A stretch of 64,000 nucleotides of DNA from CBDDYU01 sp965235655 (GTDB lineage Bacteria > Pseudomonadota > Alphaproteobacteria > Pelagibacterales > Pelagibacteraceae), in the NCBI GenBank assembly GCA_965235655.1, contig CBDDYU010000001.1, forward strand, positions 1 to 64,000. Direction: 5' to 3'. Below the pieces are notes generated by a model. It searched no databases, had not been told where the DNA came from, and worked only from the letters and a program-made list of their open reading frames with translations. The position numbers and the translations under genes are program-made. Shown here piece by piece: positions 1-8,345 of this stretch. Numbering within the stretch: position 1 is the stretch's first letter; each line of letters begins with the position of its first letter.

Positions 1-843
1 GTGAATTTTTTTGGTTCTACAGCAATGGGTGCGCAGCGTTGGATTAATTTATATTTTTTTAATATTCAGCCGTCAGAATTAATGAAAATTGGGGTTATTT
101 TTGCTTTGGCTAAATATTATCAATACATAAAATTAGAGGAAATTGATAATTTTTCAAAATTATTTACACCTTTGATTTTAATTTTAATTCCCTTCTTTTT
201 GGTTGCTAAACAACCAGATCTCGGAACAGCAGTTTTTATATTAATCGTTTCTATTGGTATGCTTTGGCTTGCAGGTCTTAATTTAAAAATTTTTATAACT
301 GGTTTTGTTTCTTTAGTGATTTTGGCACCGTTTATGATTGCTTTTTTAAAACCTTATCAAAAACAAAGGATATTAACTTTTCTAGATCCTGAAAAAGATC
401 CTTTGGGATCTGGATATCATATTATTCAATCAAAAATTGCCATAGGATCTGGTGGGTTATTTGGAAAAGGTTATTTGCAAGGAACTCAAAGTAATTTAGA
501 ATTTTTACCTGAAAAACACACAGATTTTATTTTTACAGTATTCGCAGAACAATTTGGTTTTATTGGATGCTTATTATTGATTATTTTATTTATGGCAATC
601 ATCCTTATGATTTTAAATATTTCTCTGAAAGCAAACAATAATTTTGCAAGATTGCTTTGTTTTGGTATTGCTTTTAACATTTTTGTTTATTTGGCAGTTA
701 ATCTAGGAATGGTAGTTGGTTTATTACCAGTTGTTGGCGTTCCACTTCCTATTATTTCTTATGGAGGCACAGCAATGTTAACAACAATGTTTGCGTTAGG
801 ACTTGTAATGAGTGCCAAAATCCACAATGATTATCAATTATAG
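1..843 (+). CDS. rodA: Rod-shape SEDS protein RodA (5' end missing)
   Basis: SEDS-family peptidoglycan glycosyltransferase that elongates the cell wall with PBP2 in the inner membrane. The reading frame is open from base 1. The first residues (GAQRWI, then QPSE) match an internal part of RodA, so the GTG at base 1 is not the true start and roughly the first quarter lies outside the window. The visible 280 residues hold the family signatures QPDLGTA (about residues 71-77) and ISYGG (about 252-256) and many hydrophobic spans. Five bases separate it from the next gene. FtsW is the alternative paralogue, but GAQRW followed by QPSE fits RodA well. Confidence 0.9.
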   Translation: MNFFGSTAMGAQRWINLYFFNIQPSELMKIGVIFALAKYYQYIKLEEIDNFSKLFTPLILILIPFFLVAKQPDLGTAVFILIVSIGMLWLAGLNLKIFITGFVSLVILAPFMIAFLKPYQKQRILTFLDPEKDPLGSGYHIIQSKIAIGSGGLFGKGYLQGTQSNLEFLPEKHTDFIFTVFAEQFGFIGCLLLIILFMAIILMILNISLKANNNFARLLCFGIAFNIFVYLAVNLGMVVGLLPVVGVPLPIISYGGTAMLTTMFALGLVMSAKIHNDYQL

Positions 844-848
844 ATTTA

Positions 849-1748
849 ATGAATTTTTCAAAAGATACAAAAGCCTATGTGATGCTCATATTATGTACTG
901 CTTTTTGGTCAGGTAATTTTATTGTAGGAAAAGTTGCTACTTTGTTTGAAATACCACCTTTAACTTTAAATTTTTATCGTTGGTTCATTGCTTGGATAAT
1001 TTTAGCTCCTTTTACTTTAAAAGAGGTTGTTGCAAATTGGAGCATTATAAAAGAAAATTTTCTATCACTTGTGATAATGGCATTTACAAGTATTTCGGTT
1101 TTTAATTCGGTTGTTTATTATGCTTTAAATTATACTCAGGTGTTAAATGGGGTGTTAATGATTTCTACTATTCCAGTATTAATTATTTTTATTTCTTCCA
1201 TTTTTAAAACTGAAAGAACTAATGTTTTTCAAGTTTTAGGTGTTGTCGTTTCTTTATGCGGAGTAGTCATTATTATTACCAAAATGGAATTTCAAAGATT
1301 AATTCATTTGCAATTAAACAAAGGTGATTTGTGGATGCTAGTTGCCATGTTCTCATGGGCGACTTATTCAATCATGATGAAAGAAAAAAAAATTAATTTA
1401 AAACCTTTTGTTTTATTGCAAACGTTAATTACGATTGGTGTTATTTTTTTAGCACCAATGTATCTTTTTGAAATTATAAATGGTCAATATTTAAATTTAA
1501 ATATACCAGTTGTATTAACTGTTGGTTACGTTGTTTTATTTGCAGGGATTGGTGCTTATATTTTTTGGAATGGAGCTGTTTTGTTAATTGGGCCTAATAG
1601 AGCAGGAATATTTTTACACTTAATGCCAGTATTTAGCGCATTAATGGCAATTTTTTTACTTGGCGAAAAATTTTCTCATTATCATTTTTATGGTGCTTTA
1701 TTTATAGTTTTTGGTATTTTTTTATCATCAAAAAAAGCACTAAATTAA
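849..1748 (+). CDS. EamA/DMT-superfamily transporter
   Basis: Inner-membrane permease of 299 residues with about ten hydrophobic segments arranged as two EamA repeats. The first begins near residue 10 (FWSGNFIVGK) and the second near residue 155 (GDLWMLVAMFSWATYS). The length is normal for the drug/metabolite transporter family. The substrate cannot be read from sequence; relatives export amino acids, nucleosides or other metabolites. It starts five bases after rodA and ends 15 bases before the dioxygenase gene, so it may be co-transcribed with either. Confidence 0.85.
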   Translation: MNFSKDTKAYVMLILCTAFWSGNFIVGKVATLFEIPPLTLNFYRWFIAWIILAPFTLKEVVANWSIIKENFLSLVIMAFTSISVFNSVVYYALNYTQVLNGVLMISTIPVLIIFISSIFKTERTNVFQVLGVVVSLCGVVIIITKMEFQRLIHLQLNKGDLWMLVAMFSWATYSIMMKEKKINLKPFVLLQTLITIGVIFLAPMYLFEIINGQYLNLNIPVVLTVGYVVLFAGIGAYIFWNGAVLLIGPNRAGIFLHLMPVFSALMAIFLLGEKFSHYHFYGALFIVFGIFLSSKKALN

Positions 1749-1763
1749 ATAAAAGGGGGCATT

Positions 1764-2631
1764 ATGAATTTAACGAAAGCACAATTGGAACAATTTGATA
1801 AAGAGGGATATCTTTTTTTCCCCAAATTGTTTTCCCCAGAAGAAACAAAAGTTTTAGTGAATGAAGTGCCCAAACTTTATGAAAGAAGAGAAGAGTACAA
1901 CGTAAGAGAAAAAGGCTCTGACTCTGTTAGAACTAATTTTGCAGCTCATATGTATAGTGAGCCATTCGCAAAATTAGCAAGACATCCAAGAATGGTTAAA
2001 CCCGTTGAAGATTTGTTGGGTGAAAAACTTTACATGCATCAGTTTAAAATTAATGGAAAAATGGCTTTTGATGGAGATGTTTGGCAGTGGCATCAAGATT
2101 ATGGAACTTGGAAAAATGATGATTTAATGCCAACCGAAAGAGCTATGAATGTTGCAATTTTTCTTAGATGATGTAACAGAATTTAATGGACCTTTAATAT
2201 TTATACCAGGCTCCCATAAACGAGGTGTCATCGATGCTAAGCATGATACAAGTACGACTAGTTACCCGTTATGGACGATAGACAATCAGCTCATCAGTGA
2301 ATTGGTTGATAGAGCTGGTGGTTATAATGGGGGAATGGTTAGTCCCAAAGGACCTGCTGGATCTATGATATTATTTCATAGTTGCTTGGTTCATTGCTCC
2401 GGAAGTAACTTGTCACCATTTAATAGAGTAAGTGTGTATTTGAGTTTATGTGCAGTCAGTAATCATATTCAAAGATTTAAAAGAAAAGAATATATTGCTC
2501 ATAGACAATTTGATCCAATCGAATGTTTGCCTGATGATTGTTTAACAAAAGATTATCCAGTCAATCTGCCATGGAAAAACGGATTACCTGCCTCAGCATT
2601 TGAGACTTCTCAAGAAAAATTAGCTGGTTAA
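1764..2631 (+). CDS. Phytanoyl-CoA dioxygenase (PhyH/EctD-like), frameshifted
   Basis: Fe(II)/2-oxoglutarate-dependent oxygenase resembling PhyH and ectoine-hydroxylase proteins. The iron-binding HxD is visible as WQWHQDYG (H110, D112). The distal His lies in LVHCSGSN, and the 2-oxoglutarate-binding Arg follows in the second half. The reading frame breaks at about 2163-2166. The first frame ends AMNVAIFL-R-stop, while the next frame continues DDVTEFNGPL, so removing one base restores a continuous protein of about 289 residues. A strong ribosome-binding site (GGGGG) precedes the ATG. Followed by a SAF-domain oxidoreductase and AzlCD. The substrate is unknown. Confidence 0.75.
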
Positions 2632-2642
2632 TTACATATTAG

Positions 2643-3935
2643 ATGTATCTTTTTTCAAAACTAGAGGAGTGTAAAAAAGATATTTCCATAGCATTTATTG
2701 GATGTGGAAAATTTATTTCCATGTTTTTATCGCAATACAATCAGTTACAAAAAATTAAAATTGATACAATTGTTGATCTTAAGATTGAAAATGCAAAAAA
2801 TAATTGTCTCAAAAGTGGATTGTCAACTGAAACAGTAAATAATATTCACTTTGCTAATTCTTTAGATGAGGTGATTGATAGAAATATTGATATTTTTATT
2901 GAAGCAACCGGTAACCCGATAGTTGGAACGGTACATGCAGCTAAAATTATAAGAAAAAAGAAACATGTTATTTTAGTTAACGTTGAAGCTGATGTAACAT
3001 GTGGAAAATATTTATCGGATCTTGCAAAAGAACATAATGTTATTTGCTCGATGGCTTATGGTGATCAACCATCATTAATTGTGGAGCAAGTAGAATGGGC
3101 AAGGTTAAATGGTTTTGAAGTAACATGTGCTGGAAAAGGAACAAAATATCATCCAAATTTTGAATATTCTACACCTGATACTGTTTGGGGTTATTATGGT
3201 CTTAGTAAAGAAAGAGCAGAAGTAGAATCTGGAATGAATCCAAAAATGTTCAATTCATTTTTATGCGGAGATAAAAGTGCAATCGAAATGGCAGCGGTTA
3301 GTAACGCTACAAATTTACAATGTCCAAGTAATGGTTTAACTTTTCCTCCAGTTGGTGTTTATGACATTGCTAAAAAATTAATTCCTAAAAATGCAGGTGG
3401 ATTAATAGATTATGAGGGTCAAGTAGAAGTTATTTCTAGTATTGATTTAAATCAAAAAGATATTCCTAATGATTTAAGATGGGGTGTTTACATTGTGATT
3501 AAAGCACAAAATCAATATGTAAAAAATTGTTTTAGTGATTATGGCATGGTGACTGATAGTTCAGGAACTTATTCTGCAATTTGGAGGCCTTATCATTATA
3601 TTGGTTTGGAGTTAGCTCAATCTATGTATTCAGTTGCATTAGATAAAAAAGCAACTGGTTTTACAAAATATTATAATGCTGACGTTGCTTCTTATGCCAA
3701 AAAAGATTTACAAATTGGTGAGAAGTTAGATGGAGAAGGTGGTTTTTGTGCAAGAGGAAGGCTTGTAACTTCTGCAAAGTCAAAAAAAGAAAAAATATTA
3801 GCCCTAGGATTATCAGACGGAGCCATTGTAAAAAGAAATATTAAAAAAGATCAGGTCATCACTTTAGACGATGTCGAATTAAATCTTCCCAAGGAAGTTA
3901 CCAAGGCAAGAGAGTATCAATATAATTTAATATAG
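2643..3935 (+). CDS. Homoserine-dehydrogenase-like oxidoreductase with SAF domain
   Basis: Protein of 430 residues. The N-terminus is a Rossmann-type NAD(P)-binding fold (AFIGCGKF near residue 17, then EATGNPIVG near residue 91). The C-terminus holds a SAF-like segment (ALGLSDGAIVKRNIKKDQ, about residues 390-410) of the kind seen in sialate synthases and FlgA-type proteins. Similar proteins are annotated as homoserine-dehydrogenase-like or SAF-domain oxidoreductases; the reaction is not established. It lies 12 bases after the dioxygenase gene, and its stop overlaps the GTG start of azlCD by one base, so the three are probably co-expressed. Confidence 0.75.
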   Translation: MYLFSKLEECKKDISIAFIGCGKFISMFLSQYNQLQKIKIDTIVDLKIENAKNNCLKSGLSTETVNNIHFANSLDEVIDRNIDIFIEATGNPIVGTVHAAKIIRKKKHVILVNVEADVTCGKYLSDLAKEHNVICSMAYGDQPSLIVEQVEWARLNGFEVTCAGKGTKYHPNFEYSTPDTVWGYYGLSKERAEVESGMNPKMFNSFLCGDKSAIEMAAVSNATNLQCPSNGLTFPPVGVYDIAKKLIPKNAGGLIDYEGQVEVISSIDLNQKDIPNDLRWGVYIVIKAQNQYVKNCFSDYGMVTDSSGTYSAIWRPYHYIGLELAQSMYSVALDKKATGFTKYYNADVASYAKKDLQIGEKLDGEGGFCARGRLVTSAKSKKEKILALGLSDGAIVKRNIKKDQVITLDDVELNLPKEVTKAREYQYNLI

Positions 3936-4942
3936 TGAAATCTATAGCAATTTTTCAAAAAGGCATTGTGGATGTTATGCCACTCACCATACCTGTTGTT
4001 CCATTTGGGATTATTTATGGTGTTATAGGAGTGGAGATGGGCTTAACTCCGTTTATGACATTTGCAATGTCATTTATAATTTTTGCAGGCTCATCTCAAA
4101 TTGCATTTTCCCAACTTTTTGTTGCAGGAGCATCGCCCTTAGTAATGTTGGGTTCTGTAGCTGCTATCAATTCAAGACATTTCTTGTACGGAGCTGTGCT
4201 TTCTCAATATTTTAATAAACTAAATTTTAATTGGAGAATTTTACTTAGTTATTTAATGACTGATCAAGCCTTTAGCGTTTCTTCATCTTATTTAAAAAAT
4301 AATCAAAATAAAATTAATGCACATTACCATATGCTTGGATCTGGATTGACACTTTGGTTATTATGGCAAATATCAACTTTGGCAGGAATTTTTCTGGGCA
4401 ATATTGTTCCTGAGCAACTAGGTTTAACATTTACAATACCCCTAACTTTTTTAGCTTTAATTGTTAGTGAATTAAGAAAATTAGATCATGTAATAGTAAT
4501 TTTAATTTCAGGAACTTCGTCTTTAGTATTTTATAATTATCCTTATAAAATTTATATAATTCTCTCAGCTTTTATAGCCTTAGGTGTTTCCTATCTTTTA
4601 ATTTTAAGGTTTAAGGAAATAGTCAAAATGATTTGGTTTTGGATTTTTGTTGCAGGCTTGATTACTTTTTTTACAAGATATTCTATGATTGCTTTTATTG
4701 ATCCTAGCATTTTAAGTAAAAATACAAAAAAAGTTTTAACCTATGTTCCTTCAGCAGTTTTTCCAGCCATTATTTTTCCTGCAGTTTTTCTTAATTCAAA
4801 AGGATTGTTAGTTTCTATTGAGAATCCTCAGATATGGGCATTTATGATAGCATTAATAATTGGATTTTTTTTTAAAAATATTCTTTTAACAATTATTTCA
4901 GGCTTATTGAGTTTTTGGCTTTTTATTTTTTGGTTATCCTAA
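3935..4942 (+). CDS. Fused AzlC-AzlD branched-chain amino acid transporter
   Basis: Inner-membrane protein of 335 residues starting at GTG, which overlaps the upstream stop by one base. Residues 1 to about 225 read as AzlC (FGIIYGVIG, FAGSSQIAF, NSRHFLYG). From about residue 230, after a short hydrophilic link, the chain reads as AzlD (WIFVAGLITFFTRY, then a YVPSAVFPAIIFPAVF stretch). AzlC and AzlD are normally two genes forming an exporter of branched-chain amino acids; here they are one continuous frame. The end overlaps the convergent ccdA gene by nine bases. Substrate is inferred from family only. Confidence 0.85.
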   Translation: MKSIAIFQKGIVDVMPLTIPVVPFGIIYGVIGVEMGLTPFMTFAMSFIIFAGSSQIAFSQLFVAGASPLVMLGSVAAINSRHFLYGAVLSQYFNKLNFNWRILLSYLMTDQAFSVSSSYLKNNQNKINAHYHMLGSGLTLWLLWQISTLAGIFLGNIVPEQLGLTFTIPLTFLALIVSELRKLDHVIVILISGTSSLVFYNYPYKIYIILSAFIALGVSYLLILRFKEIVKMIWFWIFVAGLITFFTRYSMIAFIDPSILSKNTKKVLTYVPSAVFPAIIFPAVFLNSKGLLVSIENPQIWAFMIALIIGFFFKNILLTIISGLLSFWLFIFWLS

Positions 4943-5647
4943 TTTTCCCAAAAAAGGAAACAGCTCTAAAATATAAAATCCTATACTCTGAAGCTTTGAG
5001 CTAAGTATTAAAATACCAGTTATGATAAGAATAAATCCTGAGCCTTTTTGTATAGTTAAAATATATTTTTTTGCTTTTTGAGAAAATATTAAAAAATTAC
5101 CCAAGAAATAACCAGCTAAAACAAAAGGAACTCCCAAACCAATAGAATAAACAAGCAGGAGCATCACACCTTGAAATAATGTAGTTTCTAAAGATGCCAA
5201 TGCTAAAATGGATCCAAGAATAGGACCTATACAAGGTGTCCAACCAAAGGCAAAGCCCATACCAACAATCACCGGAAAGAAAAAATTATTAGAATGTTTG
5301 GATATATAAAATTTAAAATCATTATTTAAAAAATTAAAATTAATCATTCCTGTTAAATACAATCCAAAAATAATAATAATAATAGCAATAATGTTAGAAA
5401 AGATTTGGGATTTACTTAGTAAAAAAGATCCAAAGTATGTAGATGAAGCTCCAAGCAAAATAAAAACAATCGAAAAGCCAAAAACAAATAAGATAGATTT
5501 ATTCACTATAAAATATTTAGATTTTTTTTTGAGATTTTCTAAATCTGTGCCACAGATAAAAGATAAGTAACCCGGTATGAGGGGAAGGACACAAGGAGAT
5601 AAAAAACTAATAAAACCTGCAAATAAGCTTAAAAAAAATAAAGACAT
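4934..5647 (-). CDS. ccdA: Cytochrome c biogenesis protein CcdA
   Basis: Inner-membrane thiol-disulfide electron carrier of 237 residues with about six membrane segments. It moves reducing equivalents from cytoplasmic thioredoxin to periplasmic partners such as apocytochrome c maturation proteins. Both redox cysteines are visible: one in LSPCVLPLIPGYL (about residue 18) and one in GWTPCIGPILG (about residue 138). The length matches the short CcdA form rather than full DsbD. It directly follows the glutaredoxin gene on the minus strand with no gap. Confidence 0.9.
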   Translation of the reverse strand: MSLFFLSLFAGFISFLSPCVLPLIPGYLSFICGTDLENLKKKSKYFIVNKSILFVFGFSIVFILLGASSTYFGSFLLSKSQIFSNIIAIIIIIFGLYLTGMINFNFLNNDFKFYISKHSNNFFFPVIVGMGFAFGWTPCIGPILGSILALASLETTLFQGVMLLLVYSIGLGVPFVLAGYFLGNFLIFSQKAKKYILTIQKGSGFILIITGILILSSKLQSIGFYILELFPFLGKLG

Positions 5648-5905
5648 TTAGTCTTTTAATATAGCATCTAATTTACCTTCCGAGTCTAATAAATGAATAT
5701 GATCACAGTCTCCGATGTGTTTGTCATTTACAAAAATTTGCGGAAGGGTTCTAGCTCCATTAGAATTTTTTTGCATTTCTTCAAATTTATTAGGTTCTTT
5801 ATGAAGATTGATTTCAGTAAACTTTATTTTTTTTCTTTCTAATAAGTTTTTAGCCCGAATGCAGTAAGGGCAATAGTCCATTGTGTAAATTGTAACTTTG
5901 TTCAT
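5648..5905 (-). CDS. grxC: Glutaredoxin 3-type (GrxC)
   Basis: Glutathione-dependent dithiol oxidoreductase of 85 residues, the usual length for GrxC. The active site CPYC is at residues 12-15, followed by the cis-proline segment TLPQIFVND and the glutathione-contacting GDCDH. It is cytoplasmic, with no signal peptide. The gene sits between the SUMF1-type gene (six bases upstream) and ccdA, which it abuts, suggesting a small minus-strand redox operon. Confidence 0.92.
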   Translation of the reverse strand: MNKVTIYTMDYCPYCIRAKNLLERKKIKFTEINLHKEPNKFEEMQKNSNGARTLPQIFVNDKHIGDCDHIHLLDSEGKLDAILKD

Positions 5906-5911
5906 TATTTT

Positions 5912-6607
5912 TTAATTATCAAATGCGCATCTAAATCCAACATAAATTGCATAAAAATCAGATGGTTTATATTGTGCTCCAGACTCTTTTGTTTTGCTAG
6001 CTCCATACCACCAAGATGCTCCCGCAGTTAATGAATCTCCACCCTTGCTATCATGAATCCATTCCCAAACATTTCCGCCCATGGCAACCAATCCATTAAT
6101 TCCTTCAGGTAATTTTGTAACATCCATATGCCTGTTGTAACCCAACAAACCTTGTGAGTTCATTTTTTCAGCCTTATCGCCACTTGGATATTTGTGAATT
6201 TTATTCAATTGAAAAACTTTGGATGGTAGGACTTGTTTATATGCTGCTAATTTCCACTCATCAAATGATGGAAGTCTTCCATTTATAGATTTGCAATACT
6301 TTTCAGCCTCAAATCTATTTATGTGCACAGCTGGTTCTAGTAAACTTTTTGGTTTTGCTCCGTAGGGAGTTCTGTAAGTCCATCCTATTCTTTGTTCCCA
6401 GCCAGCTCCCCATTCATAACCACCGCCAGTTTTTTCTGCCAAAGTTTTAATATTATTTTTATCTGCATAGTCTTGAAATTCTTGAATGGTAACTTCGTAC
6501 TTATTGATAAAAAAATTTTCAATTTTCACTTTTGGATTTACAAAAGAATAAGAACTTGTGGATAAAATACTAAAAAAGAAGAAATAAAAAAAAATTTTCA
6601 TATACAA
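5912..6607 (-). CDS. Secreted SUMF1/EgtB/PvdO-fold protein
   Basis: Protein of 231 residues with an N-terminal hydrophobic signal segment (about residues 4-22), so probably periplasmic. The rest follows the formylglycine-generating-enzyme fold: NKYEVTIQEFQDY near residue 34, GRLPSFDEWKLAAY mid-protein, GGNVWEW, and the terminal VGFRCAF. It lacks the paired catalytic cysteines of true formylglycine-generating enzymes, so sulfatase activation is unlikely. The fold is also used by non-haem iron and binding proteins. Lies six bases upstream of grxC; its start is divergent from the MazG-like gene with an eight-base gap. Confidence 0.7.
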   Translation of the reverse strand: MYMKIFFYFFFFSILSTSSYSFVNPKVKIENFFINKYEVTIQEFQDYADKNNIKTLAEKTGGGYEWGAGWEQRIGWTYRTPYGAKPKSLLEPAVHINRFEAEKYCKSINGRLPSFDEWKLAAYKQVLPSKVFQLNKIHKYPSGDKAEKMNSQGLLGYNRHMDVTKLPEGINGLVAMGGNVWEWIHDSKGGDSLTAGASWWYGASKTKESGAQYKPSDFYAIYVGFRCAFDN

Positions 6608-6615
6608 TAAAATAT

Positions 6616-6987
6616 ATGAGCAATTTTAATAAAGTCAAAGTATTCATGGAAACTTTTGGTCAAGAGGTAAAGAGCAAGGCATCATTTCCTGATCAAAAAA
6701 TACAAAATTTAAGATACGATTTGATCAAAGAGGAATTAGAAGAATTAAAGGATGCCCTTAATCAAAAAAACTTGAAAGAGGTAGCGGATGCTTTAACTGA
6801 TATTCTATATGTTACTTACGGAGCGGGTCATGCGTTTGGTATTGATTTAGACAAGTGTTTTGCCGAGGTGCAGAATTCTAATATGAGTAAATTAGATGAA
6901 AATGGCAAGCCCATTTATAATGAAAATGGCAAAGTTATGAAGGGTCCAAACTATTTTAAGCCCAACCTTCAAAAATTTATTGAATAA
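6616..6987 (+). CDS. MazG-like nucleotide pyrophosphohydrolase
   Basis: All-alpha NTP pyrophosphohydrolase of 123 residues. The metal-binding EELEELKDAL (about residues 38-47) and the paired acidic motif EVADALTDILYVTYG (about 54-68) are the MazG/HisE-type catalytic signatures. Single-domain relatives hydrolyse non-canonical or excess nucleoside triphosphates in the cytoplasm. An ExGKxxYNExGKV-like tail (about residues 94-106) is shared with some phage and bacterial relatives. Divergent from the SUMF1-type gene; the tartrate dehydrogenase gene follows after 29 bases. Confidence 0.8.
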   Translation: MSNFNKVKVFMETFGQEVKSKASFPDQKIQNLRYDLIKEELEELKDALNQKNLKEVADALTDILYVTYGAGHAFGIDLDKCFAEVQNSNMSKLDENGKPIYNENGKVMKGPNYFKPNLQKFIE

Positions 6988-7016
6988 AAATTAGCAAGGT
7001 TTACAAACTTCACCTT

Positions 7017-8082
7017 ATGAAAGAATATAAAATTGCATCAATAGCAGGAGACGGAATAGGTAAGGAAGTTACTCCCGAAGGTATTAGAGTTTTAAAAAAA
7101 GTTGCTGAACAACATCAATTTAAAATTCATTTTGATGAATTTGACTTTGCTTCTTGTGATTATCATGCAAAGCACGGAACAATGTTACCAGATAATTGGA
7201 AAGAACAAATTGGTAAGCATGATGCTATTTTTTTCGGGGCGGTTGGAATGCCAGATCAATTACCAGACCACATTTCTTTGTGGGGTTCGTTATTAAAATT
7301 TAGAAGAGAATTTGATCAATATATAAACTTAAGACCTGTAAAATTAATGCCAGGTGTTCCTTGTCCTTTGGCAAATAAAGTTCCAGGAGATATTGATATG
7401 TTGATAGTTCGTGAAAATACGGAAGGCGAGTATTCCTCAGTTGGAGGAAGAATGTATGGTGGAACGGATAGAGAAATTGCCATTCAAGAAACAATTATGT
7501 CGAGACAAGGAGTGGATCGTGTATTGAAATTTGCTTTTGAGCTTGCAAAAAACACAAAAAGAAAAAAAGTAACAAGCGCAACTAAATCGAACGGAATTTC
7601 TATTACCATGCCATTTTGGGATGAGCGTTTTGAAGAGATGAAAAAAAAATATCCCGATATTACAACGGATCAGTTTCATATAGATATTCTTGGCAGCTAG
7701 ATTTGTATTAACTCCTGAATGGTTTGATGTGGTAGTGGCATCTAATTTATTTGGAGATATACTTTCTGATTTGGGACCAGCATGTACCGGAACCATTGGA
7801 ATTGCCGCGTCTGCAAACATTAATCCAGAAAAGAAATTTCCATCTTTATTTGAACCCGTCCATGGATCTGCGCCAGATATTGCAGGAAAAGGTATTGCAA
7901 ATCCTATTGGTCAAATTTGGTCAGGTGCAATGATGTTAGATTATCTAGGAGAGAAAGAAGCTGCTGACAATATTATCAAAGCTATTGAAAAAACTCTTTC
8001 TAATGAAGAGAGTAGAACCAAAGATCTTAAAGGAAAAAGCAACACTAAACAGTGTGCTGATGCAGTTTTAAATAATTTATAA
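7017..8082 (+). CDS. Tartrate/D-malate dehydrogenase, frameshifted
   Basis: Member of the isopropylmalate/isocitrate dehydrogenase superfamily, closest by eye to tartrate dehydrogenase/decarboxylase and D-malate dehydrogenase (TtuC/DmlA). The N-terminus has IAGDGIGKEV, then FFGAVGMPD, LRPVKLMPGV and VRENTEGEYS. The first frame ends at 7700. The second frame carries ARFVLTPEWFDVVVASNLFGDILSD, which continues directly after HIDIL, so one extra base at about 7689-7693 (CTTGGC) breaks an otherwise full-length protein of about 354 residues. Product would be an NAD-dependent oxidative decarboxylase. Followed by the AT-rich tmRNA region. Confidence 0.82.
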
Positions 8083-8093
8083 TTTTTTTAAGT

Positions 8094-8117
8094 GGGGCGT
8101 TCTGTTGCTAGGTGCCC
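8094..8117. repeat. Direct repeat, copy 1 (tmRNA 3' hairpin)
   Basis: 24 bases identical to 9322-9345, in the same orientation and 1,228 bases apart. It is the hairpin ending the coding piece of the tmRNA. Here flanking bases extend the stem to GTGGG/CCCAC. Because it lies 11 bases after the tartrate dehydrogenase stop, it could serve as that gene's 3' hairpin; this is inference. Confidence 0.85.
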
Positions 8118-8345
8118 ACTAATTTCACGATTAATTTAAATTAACTAGAAGTTTATTAAGCAGCTTTAGTATAACTTTCAGTTAGCATTTAAAATATTGC
8201 ATATTTTTACAATATTATATAAAAAATTTATCATGAAATAATAATTAAAAAATCATAAATATTTAGACAATTTATCAGATAAATTATTTTAAAATTCATT
8301 AATAATGCTAAAATTGCATCAATATTAATTTTGTATCGTAAAATA
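8094..8345 (-). pseudogene. Degenerate second copy of the tmRNA gene
   Basis: The minus strand is a decayed version of the intact tmRNA gene at 9322-9582. The terminal hairpin segment 8094-8117 is identical to 9322-9345 over 24 bases. Positions 8139-8200 align with 9362-9421 at about 52 matches in 62 columns by hand, with two single-base gaps; most differences are G or C in the good copy changed to A or T here. The tag frame is destroyed: GCT AAC is followed at once by TGA. The T-arm, acceptor stem and CCA are not recognisable, although TTAGACA near 8260 and GCTAAAATTGCAT near 8307 still echo the intact gene. The right boundary is approximate. Confidence 0.7.

Noticed and set aside
6557..6565. 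Perfect DnaA-box sequence TGTGGATAA inside the SUMF1-type gene, and another at 59345-59353
   Set aside because: About one chance match per window is expected at this base composition. There is no cluster of boxes and no origin-type gene context, so neither is called an origin.
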